64,000 bases of DNA from Clonostachys chloroleuca (lineage: Eukaryota; Ascomycota; Sordariomycetes; Hypocreales; Bionectriaceae): contig JBANAY010000003.1 in the NCBI GenBank assembly GCA_037952775.1, forward strand, positions 15,190,001-15,254,000. Reading direction: 5' to 3'. Positions 12,042 to 24,281 of the stretch are shown here, one piece after another. Position 1 is the first letter of the stretch. Each line of letters opens with the position of its first letter. The position numbers and the translations under genes were made by a program. The notes beneath the pieces are model-generated. The model was not told the origin of the DNA and did not search any database. It saw only the letters and a list, made by a program, of their open reading frames with translations.

Positions 12042-13230
12042 CGTCGGATCCACGGTTACTTCTAGCGATACGAGGCTAATTGTATTTGTAAATCCTACTT
12101 ATCACTCCTCTCCTAGATAAACATGGACTCTGTCGAGAACCTATATATATTCATTTCCTCGCTTATTCAGCGAAATATAACATAAGATGTAATAATCTGT
12201 TACAAAAATTCTTAATACGTTTACGATTAGGAACAACAATACGTCAAGCAAACTCGATCTCTATTATTGTATTTCTATGATTTAAACTGAAGTAATGAAT
12301 TCGGATTAGTAAGTATCCAGTGTAGCTTTAGTATAAGGCGGTTGTGTATCTCTGCGGCAAGTATACATAGCAAAGATTGATATTAGGTCCAGCAGAGTCG
12401 TCGACTTACTCTACCTGAGAATCATAGAAACAAGCAAGAAGAAAGCGATTGCAATGTTCTTTTTGAGATTAAGCGTGATTATATGGCGAGATCTTTAGCT
12501 AAAATGTGAATTGATGGGTACTCATTTGAATCACCTCATTCTTCACCTCGTATTGCACAGCACGCCAAGAGTTGTGATTCTTCCTTCTCGGTGTGCGAAG
12601 TAGCACTAGAAGAGGGTCTTCAATGAATTTTACCGTTATTTCTCTTGTAGCGGCTATAACTGGTTCAAGGGTATACAGACTAGATCCCGATTGGGTAGTT
12701 TAATTAAAGATAGAGGTGACATGCTCGTCTCTCCTGACCAGGGTAAAAAAACCACTCAGTTCAGCACCCAGTCAAACCATCTCCTCGTGATCTAAGTGGC
12801 AGATATATAACAGCGTACGACCGATAAGATGCAAAGACTCCCTACAAAAGTTGAGCGAGATGAAAAAACTAATTGAGAAAGTTATTAGGAATCCTCCTTA
12901 GAGCATATGCCCTTTCTAAGTCTTGTAGATTAGTTCTTCACAGGATTGCCCTTGAGTGCCGGATAAACATAATACGAGGAAAATCTGCACCCCGGATATT
13001 TCGACAGGCAGGTTATTTTGCGCAGTCCCCCTGCTCTATGCAGCGACTATCTTGGAGCCGGATAGGAAGGTGATGGTATAGGTCATCATCCAGGATGGTA
13101 GCATTATCAATACTCCCCCCGCATATCTCAGTTGTCTTGGAAAGTACATATACATCGTTAGATGCTTCTTGGACTATCGAAATTGGTTAGGTCCTCGGTG
13201 TCTACTGTTTTCCACAACAAGATCGATGAG
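12042..13230. other. Intergenic, AT-rich
   Basis: No supported gene. The DNA is noticeably AT-rich, especially 12080-12500. It should contain the subtilase promoter. An in-frame ATG at 13162 would add 23 residues to the subtilase but would bury its signal peptide. Confidence 0.45.
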
Positions 13231-16081
13231 ATGATTTCTCTTTCCTATGTCCTCACAGGGCTCACCCTTGTTGCATCAGCAATTTCAGTGTCTGAGAATC
13301 AACCCCTTGACGAAGGTCCCAATAATCAGACTCTTAGCATCCCAAAGCGTTTTATTATTGAATTCAATGAGGTACGAAACACGAACGATTTCTGCACAAG
13401 AAAAATGATAGCAACACTAACAACTGCCCTCTAGAATGTCAATGCTGCTGATGCCGCTGATGAGCTGGCGAGAGCCAGCGGTAAGAAAGTTGTCAAAGTC
13501 TATGATAGCGAGGTCTTTAGGGGATGTTCCCTAGAGTCAGACGAAGACAACTCAGACTCTCTGCAGTCCCTCAACCCTGTTAGCCAAGTATGGCCGTCCA
13601 GAAAGTATCAATTAGCGCCGATTACCCCTTCCGTCGTTTTAACGGATGAGGCTATCATTACGAATTACTCAATTCATGCCATGACGGGCGTGGATAAAAT
13701 TCATGGTGCCGGGGTCACAGGGAAAGGCGCACAGGTTGCAATCGTAGATACAGGCATCTCCTATGATCACCCGACAGTACGTGTCCCGCAATCATCAAAA
13801 TCTATCATCGTCTGCTAACTTTTATCAAGCTCGGAGGTGGATTCGGTAGCGGCTTCAAGGTCGCGGGTGGATACGATCTCGTCGGAGATGGAACATGGCC
13901 AGCAGCTGGAGAGAAAGAGCCAGATGATGATCCATTGGATCAGCAAGGTCACGGCACGCATGTCGCCGGTATCGTGGCTGGAAAATCCGACCAGTTCACT
14001 GGTGTTGCTCCTGACGCTACGCTCTATTCATACAAGGTTTTCAGCACCATTGATGGCACTGATGAAGACACTCTCATTGATGCTTTCATACGAGCCTACG
14101 ATGACGGCGCGGACATCATTACTTGCTCTATCGGTGCAGTGAATGGATATACAGACGGCCCGTGGGCTCTCGTGAGCAACCGACTTGTCGAACGCGGTGT
14201 TCTAATCACCATATCTGCTGGCAACTCAGGAAGTATCGGGGCCTTCGCTGCAAATAGTGGTGCAGCTGCTCCCAACGTCCTCGCAATCGCCTCAGCCGAG
14301 CCGCTCACTATCGCAGTCCCAACCTTCAACATCACATATATCGATGGAGCAGCCGCAAACTCAAGCTGGATTCCATATAGCGCCGTAGTGCCATGGGACC
14401 AGTCGAAGGTCAAGAACTGGCCGATCTACCCTTTGAGCTTGGAGCCATTGGAAGATGATGCATGTACAGCACTCCCGGAGAATACGCCTGATCTAGGAGG
14501 AAAAGTCGTCCTTGTTCGCCGCGGTGGCTGCACATTTGCCGATAAACAGATCAGCCTGTTGCCCTTCAATGCATCTCATATTCTGTTCTACAGTAACGAC
14601 CAGCCCCTGACCTCTCCCTCAACCCCAATTTGGGACAGTACCGTCGGGATGATATCTGCAGAGAATGGGAAGGCAATAATAGATGCTATTAAGGCCGGCG
14701 GCAACGTAACGGCCGACTTCTCACACCGTGCCGATCTACACTATGCCGGGATGGAGAATACTGACCTCCCTGGTCTCGCGAGTTCCTTCACCTCGATAGG
14801 TCCTACCAACGAACTTTTCATCAAATCAGACATCACTGCCCCTGGTGGACGGATCCTGTCCACGTATCTCAATGGCGGCTTTGCTATACTCAGTGGCACC
14901 TCAATGGCGTGCCCATATGCTGCTGGTGTCGCTGCTCTTTATGTTAGCAAATATGGCGGCCGCAAAACACGCGGGCCAGAATGGGCCAAGTCTCTCGCTA
15001 TGCGGATTATTGCATCTGGAGATGCCATCAAGTGGGACGACGGCCTCCTAACAGGCAACGTGTACGACTTTTTCGCGCCTGTTGCGCAGGTCGGCACAGG
15101 TCTGATCAACGCGACCAAGATTCTAGACTACAAGACGTCGCTGTCATTTGCCAAGTTTGCCCTCAACGACACGCACCACTTCAGCCGTTACCATGACGTT
15201 GAAATAACCAATAACGGCAATTCACCTGTGACATACACATTTACACAGCAGGCTTTCGGCGGTATGAACACGATAGATACGGACCCAAGTCGCTGGGGCA
15301 ACCCTCAAGTTGCCTGGCATGAGTATCTTATGGTCGACCCTCAAAGTTTGACGCCGCGCGTTTCCTTTCCAGGGGGACTTTCACGGTCCAGCCAGGTGAA
15401 ACCAAGAAAGCCGAGTTTTCGTTCATGCACCCCGAAGTAACAGATCGATCCAAGCTTCCAGTTTATAGCGGTAAGGTTCTTATCAAAGGAGACAATAACG
15501 AAGAACTGGGCATCCCATATCTGGGGCTCAGCGCCGACCTACACAAGGATATTACCAGTATCTTTTCTTATGGAATGGGCTTTCCGACGATGACTTCCGG
15601 CGCTGCCAACACTCCCATTAAAGAAAAGGCTGCTTTCAGCTTTGACCTCTCGCTCGAAGCTCAAGATTACGTGAAAGCGTACGCCCGTCTTCAACATGGA
15701 ACGCGCCAGCTCAGATGGGACATCTTTGAAGGTTCATGGACTGAGCGTGAATGGAAGTACCCTCCTGTTGTCGGCGAGGCCAAGTACGTTGGTTCTGCAA
15801 CCAGCTGGGTCAATTCGGCCAGGGGCGTGGCTTTCGACCCTTCCAAGGACGATGCGAGTCAAGTGATCGCGCTGCCGGCCAAGGACGTCGCGAGAAGCCA
15901 GACGGGGTACCGTGGAGAGGATCTCTGGTGGCTTGGATTGCTCACCAACGGGACCCAGATCGCGCCAGGGAAATATAAGATGAGATTTGCCGCGCTGGTG
16001 CCGTTCGGCAATCCTTTTGCAGCGGACAACTGGGATGTATTTGACATGCCTGCGTTTGAAGTCACATCTCCCAAGAACTAA
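13231..16081 (+). CDS. Secreted subtilisin-like serine protease (S8A, with PA domain), interrupted at a G run
   Basis: This is an extracellular endopeptidase of the subtilase family with a protease-associated insert and a C-terminal Fn3-like domain. Exons are 13231-13371, 13435-13776 and 13830-16081. MISLSYVLTGLTLVASAIS is a signal peptide and is followed by a propeptide. The catalytic triad is visible as Asp in VAIVDTGISYDHP, His in GHGTHVAGIVAG and Ser in LSGTSMACPYAAG. The PA-like region lies around DLGGKVVLVRRGGCTFADK. At 15372-15376 the frame changes: upstream reads SLTPRVSFPGG and downstream reads FTVQPGETKKAEFSFMHPE. One base appears to be missing from a five-G run. Alternatively, a 50-nt GT-AG intron (15323-15372) restores the frame but removes about 17 residues of a conserved strand. 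Everything else is well preserved, so an undercalled base or a very recent mutation is likely. Confidence 0.8.
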
Positions 16082-16265
16082 AAAATAGTTAGACAATCAA
16101 CACTATCCTACAACATAATCTCACCAAAGGTTACTTCCATTCTTGAAACTGTCCAATGGTTATATAATTTGAGCGAGGTCTGAGCCTCGCAATATCGCCT
16201 CAGACACCATAATAAGTTCATCAAAATGAGTAATCTCCCAAACTTGTGAAGAAATACATGCAGGA

Positions 16266-16847
16266 TTAATTCCAGACCGCTCCCGCTCTTTCATGCGTCT
16301 GGAAGCGGGTTGGTGACTTCTGGCACCCCGTGGGTATGATAACGGTGAAGTTGGCGCTTGTCAGATGACTCGAAACCTGATCACAAAAACCACAAGAAAT
16401 TGGAATCTATATCAAAACACTGGTCAGTCTAGGCAAGCCAAAGATCAAAGCGAGTTGGGACGCGGTTACCTGTGATCGAGCTTCAAGTTCAGCAGGCAGC
16501 CAGCTGTCACTCTGATTGAAGACCATGAACAATCCAACCTTCCCAAAATTCCCCTTGTTTGTCCCTGCAAAGTGCTCTGCTTTGGCAAACCCCATTATTT
16601 CATCTTTGAGACTAACAAATGCCGGCGGAACTTGGCCAGGAAGGTCCTCATCGAGATCAATCTCGCGTTGTGCATAGACCTTTACCCATTTGTAGGCAAC
16701 ATAGGCAATAGAGGATGTGTTGAAAGATCTGCGGTCGGGAATAAAGATGCGTGCATTGTGCGAGTTCGTGCCCATTTTTGGAGCGGAGCAGCGAGGAGAT
16801 TCTAGGCTCCTGGTCCTCAAATGGGGGGAGCCATTGGTCTCATCCAT
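16266..16847 (-). CDS. Hypothetical protein, two exons
   Basis: I do not recognise this gene. Exons are 16470-16847 and 16266-16376, joined by a 93-nt GT-AG intron, and give about 162 residues. The splice joins LPAELEARSQ to VSSHLTSANFTVIIPTG in frame, and both sides have ordinary coding composition. The middle contains FAKAEHFAGTNKGNFGKVGLFMVFNQ. In the same frame upstream there is an ATG at 16922 followed by MTFASLLRGFSVPVAV, then a TGA at 16872-16874, then DAFLEANGMDETN. The true N-terminus may therefore lie upstream and be broken, or the gene may start at MDETNG. There is no clear signal peptide or membrane segment in the part called. It is convergent with the subtilase. Confidence 0.5.
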
Positions 16848-17656
16848 GCCGTTCGCCTCTAGGAATGCATCTCAGACAGCGACTGGGACACTAAACCCGC
16901 GTAAGAGTGATGCAAATGTCATGGCTAGGACGTTTGTAACAGGACTCGCTCATGAATGACTGCGCCGAGACAGACCCTTGAAGGAAAAAAGAAACAATAT
17001 TGAGATTGAGACTGGCCGGAGCTAGCTCAAGAATCGGGGCAATAGCTTGCCAACCCTGGCCCTTTCAGAGGGCCGAGGTCGCTAGCATAGCTAGTTCGAG
17101 GCCTCACGAGCACCATGAAGGGTCTAAGACAGGTCTAAGACGGGTGCGGCGGCTGGGCTGAGCCCCTTGTTCATCTAGTCTAGAGCGGTCCGTCCCACAG
17201 CGAGGGTGGCCTATCAATATCACAGGACCACGGCCAATATACCACTAGACAGCCGAGAGGTTCCATTACGAGGCACAGCTCGTCTTCTTAGTACTCGCAA
17301 GGGATAGGATGAGATAGATAGTGTTAAAAACAAGCTTCACTAGAGCCTAGACCCCCAGAGTTCAGCTTCTAGGCCCCTGCCACTATTCCCGACTGATGAC
17401 ATTCATCGATATTTTGCCACTTTTGGCCGTCAAGCCGGCACCATAGCGTCTCCCGCATCCGCTTTGGCCTTGGGGCTGAAGGGGGTGACGACGGTATTGT
17501 CAGTTGATCAGTCGGCACTCAACGGTGGCGGCTAACGATGTTCACTTATGACATATATATGGCGTATGAAACCATTGCCCAGGATATCTGTCGATTCAAT
17601 TGCGAAAGTCTTCCACTTCACCCTAGTCCTCACTCACGCTTGAATTATCGCCCACC
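16848..17656. other. Intergenic
   Basis: No supported gene. This stretch contains a tandem ggtctaagac repeat near 17122-17144, a small hairpin (ggccct/agggcc) near 17058-17074, and the promoter of the DUF2235 gene. Confidence 0.4.
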
Positions 17657-19333
17657 ATGTCCGAGAATTGCAGATCCTGTACAGCGACTTACGCTCAGGG
17701 CAATGTCAAGAAGCGCCTGGTTGTCTGCTGTGATGGGACCTTCGGCGCGATCGACAAGGGAAACGACCAATATGCTAGCAATGTAGCAAGACTATCCCGT
17801 GTCATCTCTCGGGTTGGCATCAGCGACATCAACAATAAGCGAGAGAAGATCCCTCAAATCGTCTACTACCAGTCCGGCGTTGGTACTGGCGCAGTTGGCA
17901 AAGTCAACAAGGGTTACCAAGGTACATTTGACTCCGTAGCATTGGTCTGCTCCTGATCTCTAGCTAATGTGATCCCATTTTAGGTGCTGTTGGAGGCGGC
18001 CTTGCCGAGAATGTGTGCGAGGCTTACAACTTCCTCGCAAACAATTGGGGCCCTGAGGATGAGATCTTCATCTTTGGCTTCTCCAGAGGTGCCTACACAG
18101 CGCGTTCGCTGGCTGGCTTCATCTGCGAAGTAGGCCTCCTCACCCCTCTCAATCTGGATAACTTCTACGATGTCTACCTCGCCTACAAGACAAGAGGCAA
18201 GGAGGCCTTTTCCAAGACAAAGTGGGCTCAAGACAAGCTTGAGCCTGGAGAACTCGGCACTCTGCCTCCCCAGCAGGGAAGGGATCCGTATCCCTATGGC
18301 AGTCGCTACGATTATCTGAAAACCATTTCCCATATGCACGTGCCAATCAAGGTCGTTGGTGTCTGGGACACTGTAGGCAGCATCAACGCCACCACTTGGT
18401 TTGTACAGGCCGGCGACGACACCTCATTCCACTCGACAAAGCTTCATCCCCGTAAGTCGCAGACTCCCTTGATCTAATTCAGCATGATAAAATGATAGAT
18501 GATTTGTCTGACTGATTGAAATAATAGGCATTGAGAACGCTTTCCATGCGCTTGCCATTGATGAGACTCGTGGAAACTTTCCACCAACTCTTTGGTACAA
18601 GGATTCGACCTGCCCGGATGTCAACCTCAAGCAGGTGTGGTTCCCTGGATATCATTCCGATGTTGGCGGCCACAGCGCGAGCAACATCGACACCAACAGC
18701 GTCGACGAGATCGCCTTTTCGTGGATGATTGATCAAATTCACGGCAAACTACAGGTCAGCGGTACCGCGCTCCAGAAGTATATCCTCTTCCGCCTCGGTG
18801 ATAACAACTTCGTCACGACCAACACCAAGGTCCGAGACATGGCGGCAGCCTGGTCAAAGGTCCAATGGAGTGACGGCACTCTTGAGGATACAAACCCGTG
18901 GTTATCAATTTGGTGGATCAGCTCGAGCGTGTCGACATTGTCGGCTTCCTATAAGCGTGTTCCGGGAGAAACCAAGGCGACCGAGAACGGAGTTGAGATC
19001 GAAGCCAAGAACTTCTGCGAAGAAATTCACCCTAGTGTTTACCATAGGGTCAAGCACTGGAGCAAGGACGGAAAGCGGTATACGCCTGCTCCATTTGTTG
19101 GGGACAGGCATAAGAGCTGGGAGCATTTCGACGCTGACAATAAGGAAAAGGCGCGATGGGTGAAGACTGACAAGTCCACTGGAAAGAAACTCGTCTTGAA
19201 CGAGTATCAGATCCCAAAGAACGCAGATCTGAAGTACAAGAAAGAGGTGGGATATGACCACTGGGAGGGTAGTTTGGAGAGAACCTTTGCCCCAAAGGAC
19301 GTACTCGCAGCACAGGACGCATTGCAATTCTAG
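17657..19333 (+). CDS. DUF2235 (T6SS Tle1-like) alpha/beta hydrolase domain protein
   Basis: This is an intracellular alpha/beta-hydrolase-fold protein with the DUF2235 domain, a family related to the catalytic domain of bacterial Tle1 phospholipases; the fungal members are of unknown function. Exons are 17657-17921, 17984-18451 and 18528-19333, with 62- and 76-nt introns. Domain signatures in order are KKRLVVCCDGTFG near residue 20, the nucleophile elbow FGFSRGAYTARSLAGF (catalytic Ser), VVGVWDTVGSI and FPGYHSDVGGHS, which carries the acid and His region. No signal peptide or membrane segment is seen. The start ATG sits 16 codons before the first conserved block, as usual for fungal members. 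Length (about 512 residues) is normal for the family. The substrate is unknown; a lipase or esterase role is inference from the fold. Confidence 0.85.
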
Positions 19334-19912
19334 ATAGTTGAGTTTGGCGGTTAGGTTTTTGTTTCGTGAGAATTAGAAGAGCACGGGCTTATGTCGATTG
19401 ACAAGATGAATATACACGAATAATGGTAGTACCTCTGATTTTGAATTCTCATTTAAATCTTTGCCAATCATCCTTTTACTATATCCGTAATATTGAACTT
19501 CTTTCCAATGCCAAAGCGTCACATTCCTGTCAACTTCCAGTAACAAGACAAGAACTCAAGCCTTGTACTAGATTTTTATAGACTTGGTTATAGACTCCTA
19601 CTAAAGGAGCAGACAGAGTGGTTGACTCAAAACCCCGCTACAAGACTGGCACCCCGGTAGCGAGTCTGCGACACCCATTTCAATCACTATAAAAGAACTC
19701 CCGATACAACCATAATATTGAAAGTTCGAACTCCTTATTAAGGCCACATAGTGGACTGTTAGCAGCGTGAGCCACCCGAACCGAATCCTGCCGCGAAAAA
19801 TAGAGGCTGGTGAGTGATTATTGTCTCACGCTGAAGGGACGGTCAACTCCCAAGTCTAACAACACCATCCATCTCACTAGCTCCAGCCCTACGAGCACCC
19901 AAGTGGAACGCA
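19334..19912. other. Intergenic
   Basis: No supported gene or structured repeat. It should hold the DUF2235 terminator and the promoter of the acetyltransferase. Confidence 0.4.
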
Positions 19913-20634
19913 ATGGCTGGGATCATAGTCGAAACTCCGAGACTGCAGCTAATGCAGCTCACTTCTAACGCGGAGGGCAGTGTGCACTTGGACTTGTTCC
20001 ACAATGTCTGGCGAGACAAACAGGCCACCCAATGGAGGTATGTAGAGCTCCTGTACCGTCTCGTTCTTTCTCTAATCTTCTAAATAGTCTCCATGGCCCG
20101 TGCGAAAACAAGACGGCTAGCCAAGCTTGGATGGCAGGCGTGATACCTTCGACGACAGCAGACCGGTCTGACGAGCGCGTTTGCTATGCAGTACTTCCCC
20201 GGATACATAGCCATAGGCCAGAAGTCTCAGGCCAGGGTGCTGCAGATGATGGTTCGGAAAGTATCGGCATCCTGACACTACTGCCTATAGAACCAATCAA
20301 GGAGGAGTTGCTGGGCAGCTCAGCAGCCAACGACGCGAGCCGAGCGATTGGCCTTGAGCTTGGATACTTGTTCCTCCCGTCAGCATGGGGCCAGGGCTTT
20401 GCAACAGAAAGTATTAGAGCTTTTTTGGAACATTACCTGAGCGAAAAGAGGAAGAGTGACCCTCAAATCAGGATACAAATACAGGCAAACGTGCATCCCG
20501 ACAATTTCGGGAGCCTCAACGTCCTACATAAGCTTGGTTTCCATATCTTCGAAAGACTCGTAGGCGAAGAAGTAGTTTTTATTGGAGGGGCGAGCCGAAA
20601 CAAGTCTGTGGTCAAGCTTTGGAAAGTTCTATAG
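19913..20634 (+). CDS. GNAT-family N-acetyltransferase
   Basis: This is a GCN5-related acetyltransferase of about 223 residues that would transfer an acetyl group from acetyl-CoA to an amine. Exons are 19913-20037 and 20088-20634, separated by a 50-nt GT-AG intron whose acceptor is taaatag. The first exon encodes MAGIIVETPRLQLMQLTSN, the usual beta-1 start of RimJ/RimL-like GNATs (ETxRLxL). The acetyl-CoA-binding motif A is GYLFLPSAWGQGFATESI, with the GxG/A loop at GQGFA. HPDNFGSLNVLHKLGF is the conserved N-x-x-S-x-x-x-x-x-K-L-G-F segment. No targeting signal is seen, so it is likely cytosolic. The acceptor substrate cannot be predicted. Confidence 0.82.
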
Positions 20635-21207
20635 CATCACGTCAAATGTCAATATACCACCGCCTGCACTGAAAACATACATCTTGCCAGGCCTCTGTGT
20701 CAGAAACAGCATGAGGATTACCAATGCTAGAGAGATCACCAAACCAATCATGTTGGATGGACTGTATGCCGTGCCGTTCTTGGCGCATCATCTCACAGAT
20801 ATCATTTGTGATGAACCAAATAAAACCCGTTCTTATCCGATACAAGTAATTTGGCTCGAGACTTTGAAAACTTTAAATCTCACCATTTTGTACTCTTTTG
20901 GCTACATAGATACTAAAAGACTACTAAATATAGGCGGTGGGCATGATACCTCAGCCTCCATCGTGCGGCAGGACAAGTGGCACATCATAGCCCAAATAAG
21001 CCAGCGGCTGCAGGACGGGCGAGTTTTTGGTTACAGTAGCATTCACATTTTGCACAACGTGCATACTCTGTGGCGGCCTAAGTCCCTCCATTCATGTCAG
21101 CCCAGGCTCAGCTGGTGTCTTGCTTTTGGCGCCTCAGCCCTCCCACATTCCTCTCTCTCTCTCTCATTCACCATTTTCCACACAAGAAGCAGAGAAATGA
21201 ACGTACC
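20635..21207. other. Intergenic
   Basis: No supported gene. A short CT-rich microsatellite lies at about 21151-21166, immediately upstream of the next start codon. An in-frame ATG at 21094 exists, but the family normally starts MEPIS/MDPLS. Confidence 0.4.
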
Positions 21208-23564
21208 ATGGAGCCCATCTCTGTGGTTGCTGCGTCGGTAGCGCTCGCGGCCGGCATCGTGAAGACGGTGGCCACCATCGCAGAGATATCCGTCGACCTG
21301 CGCGACGCATCTGACGATTTACGCGACATTTCCAATGAGCTGGCCCTTTTCCAGGCCTTTATTACCCCACTCACCACTGGGCTCTCCCGCTTCGGCGCCC
21401 AGTCCAACCCGATGCTGGGCCCTCTCCTGGAGCAGATCAACAGCGCTGTTACCGGGGCGATGGCGGTGGTTGAGAAGATTGAGTCGCTGCTGGTCAAGTA
21501 CCGGGGGCGATTGACACTCTGGCTGAAGCTGCGGTGGTCGCTGTTTGGGGTCGATCAGATTCGGAAGCTGAGAGAATCGCTCGAGTCTTACAAGGTCGCA
21601 CTGGGTATCGGCCTCCATCTGATGTCAATGTCAGTAAGCACCCGCCAATTCTCGCAGCTTCAACTCACAAATCGAGCAGTTCTATTGTTGGAGAGGTGAA
21701 GAATGATACCGAAGTAATTCGAGAGGTGGCCGAGGTGGTCAAGATCCTGCAGAAAGACGAGATCCTCAGCCGTCTCGTTACACAAGCATCGCCAACGGAA
21801 TCACAAGCTAAGGTGGAACAGTGGCTAGAGAAGATGGCCGACTACACGACATGCGGCGAGACAGCCTACCAGGCCACCATTCTTGATCCGGATGAGGAGC
21901 CGGCAAGACCTGCGATCACCAGCAATCCTATCCCGGAGCTACCTGCACTTTCAGTGAGTGCGAGCGACTCGCTATTCGACAAAAAGGGTCAAGAAGCGCC
22001 GGTAAGATTCGATAATGAGCAATCCGAGAGTTTTCAAAGTGGAGAGGGCAGTATTGGGTTCAGTTCCCCGCTGAACAATCCATCGACCACACACTTGTCC
22101 ACCGTCAGCAGTTCAGATCTTGCAAGTACACAAAGCAACGATGTAACCAGCATTTCCCGTACGACACTCTTTTCTTCATTCAACTTAGATGTTCAAAGCC
22201 AAGCCGGCATGAGCGAATCTTCTCTCCTCACCGCGCCTGTCCCAGAGCCATCCATAGCGTCTCCAAGCCCTCAGCCCCAGACAGAGCGAGAAACCAGCCA
22301 ACCCGGGCCACTGCCGGGCAATAGCGCAGCGAAAACGATAAATTGGCAGCCATTGGTCCCTAGTTTCATTGACGAATTGCATTTTCAAAATATCCAGAAT
22401 GCTACACAGTTAGACATGGATGCTATCCAATTGTCGGAGAGGAGGAGACATGCATTATCAGACAAACACCGAGAGCAAGTGGACGCAATGCTTCTACGCA
22501 AGCTTTCCCAGAACCCGGGATCTCTCAAAACAAAGAGACGACTGTTCTGTGAAACACTGCTCAAGAAAGGGGCCTCCATTGAGGGATCGAACGATACCTC
22601 GATCAACCCGCTCAATGAATTAATAGTCCAGCGAGACTGGGAGACACTCTGTCTGTTACTGAGATATGGCGCCGACCCAAACGGGTGTACACTCCTCGAT
22701 CCTCGCCAGCCGCTGGCGGTCGCTGCATGTAACAGCGTGACCTGCATGTGCGCTTTGATTCTAGCCGGCGCAGACATCCAAGCCACGGAACGGAGCGAAG
22801 ACGTCTGCAACCGATTCTGCGGCTCGGGAAGGGAGATAGAGGGTCGAATCTACTGCGCACCGCTCCTCTCTGCCTTTACGGCAGTACGCCAGAAGGGTCA
22901 TATTAACATCAAACAATTTTGGATCACCCACTTTCTGCTGAAGAACGGAGCCAATGTTAATTTCGAGTCGTGTACCACGGTGATGGATTTCATGGTCCAG
23001 AGATGGCCCGTTGCTAGCCAGTATCGAATGACACAGCACTTTCTCAAGCACGGCATTAACATGTCGAGCCCCGGTCCGAAAACCCAGCTCCAGGAAGCAT
23101 GCATTGTGGGAGAGACGCGTTTGGTCCAGTTATTGGTTGATCATGGCATCGCTAGGAAGAACCCCTTTCTTGGCGAATCCCCAGAGACGGACCCGATCAT
23201 CCTCGCCGCAGCTCACCAGAATTGGGACTGTGTTGACATTGTCATGAGCTCCGCCACGAGCGCAATTCATTACTTCAATCTGGTTCAGGTTTTCATGTTG
23301 GAAAGCCCGCTGGACCTGTCATGGGAGGCGTTCCGACGCACCGTGGGCAAATTTCGGACGAATTCACACATCGACCTCTCAGCACGTCTTCGTTGGAATT
23401 ACCCGCGGCAGGTGGTAGATTCTAGTGAACACGAGGCTGTTGAGGAGAATATCACAGCCATAGAGCTTGGGGAAAGAATTTTCAACGAGAACAACCGGGA
23501 TCGCTCGCAGGTCCTTGAATTATTGACAGAGGCCGGTGTCAGAGCTGGGCTGGAGGGAAATTGA
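21208..23564 (+). CDS. PigL_N-type fungal N-terminal domain plus ankyrin repeats
   Basis: MEPISVVAASVALAAGIVKT is the hallmark start of the fungal N-terminal (PigL_N-like) domain often found on NLR/STAND-type proteins. It covers about 140 residues and is predicted helical. A 50-nt intron (21630-21679) best joins exon 1 (21208-21629) to exon 2 (21680-23564) in frame. Two other donors are possible, so the junction residues are uncertain. A Ser/Thr/Pro-rich linker of about 250 residues follows, then ankyrin-like repeats with LCLLLRYGADPNG, LILAGADIQ, FLLKNGANVNFES and LVQLLVDHGIA. I see no P-loop or NACHT/NB-ARC motif between them, so this is an effector-plus-repeat architecture without the switch. 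It may act in signalling or non-self recognition (inference). No membrane segment is clear. Confidence 0.75.
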
Positions 23565-24281
23565 GGCTCTGGGGATGAACTGGATGTCATCTCTGAGTTC
23601 AGATGAGCTTGATGATATTGGTTTTGGTCTCTGATGTGGTGTAATAGGTTTTTGAAGTCCCCAGGGTATTCCAGAGGCCATAGCAAGGGACAGGCTTGGG
23701 TAATGAGATGGTCTCATTACGGTCGTATGTGGTCATCATGATGGTTGATGCCTTTGAAGAATTGATTCTGATCTTAGGCGACTTATTTAAAGCAGGTCCA
23801 AGCGTACTAACTTCTAGGCTAGATGTTGAGGTTTAGCACTCAAATAATACTTAGCTGCGCTGAAAATACCCAAGTGTAATAATAATACTACGAGAGTTCT
23901 AAGATTAGCCTTTACATAGGTAAGTAGCTTGCAGTCTCAGTAGAAGAAAAGGCTATACAATTCTACTTGTTCAGCCATAGAAAACAATAGGCTTATTCCA
24001 TATCTAAAAAGCAACACCAAAGAGCTTGAAAGATCAGTGTTCCAATGCAGTTGGACAAGCTAACCAAGAGTGAGCGTGGTGGTATCTGTGGAGAGGATGA
24101 TCTGAGCACACGACCAGCATCAGCATCAGCATCAACAGCGGGGCAATTGATTTCAGCCGTAGATTTCACCTGGAGACAGCCCGAGGTTTCCCCATTGGTC
24201 ATTGCGCTGGACAGAGAAAACTCTCTTGAGTGTCTTCGCTGAAACGAAACACCAGCCAAGAGCAAACGATGTCGTGTCGTG
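23565..24281. other. Intergenic, with a 3' hairpin
   Basis: No supported gene. A perfect 9-bp inverted repeat with a 3-nt loop lies at 23700-23720, about 140 nt after the ankyrin gene stop. An atcagc microsatellite lies near 24113-24136. The 3' half should contain the promoter of the next regulator. Confidence 0.45.

Noticed and set aside
20582..21241. 219-codon plus-strand frame after the acetyltransferase
   Set aside because: It begins inside the acetyltransferase in another frame and ends inside the ankyrin gene. No domain is present and the content is AT-rich intergenic.
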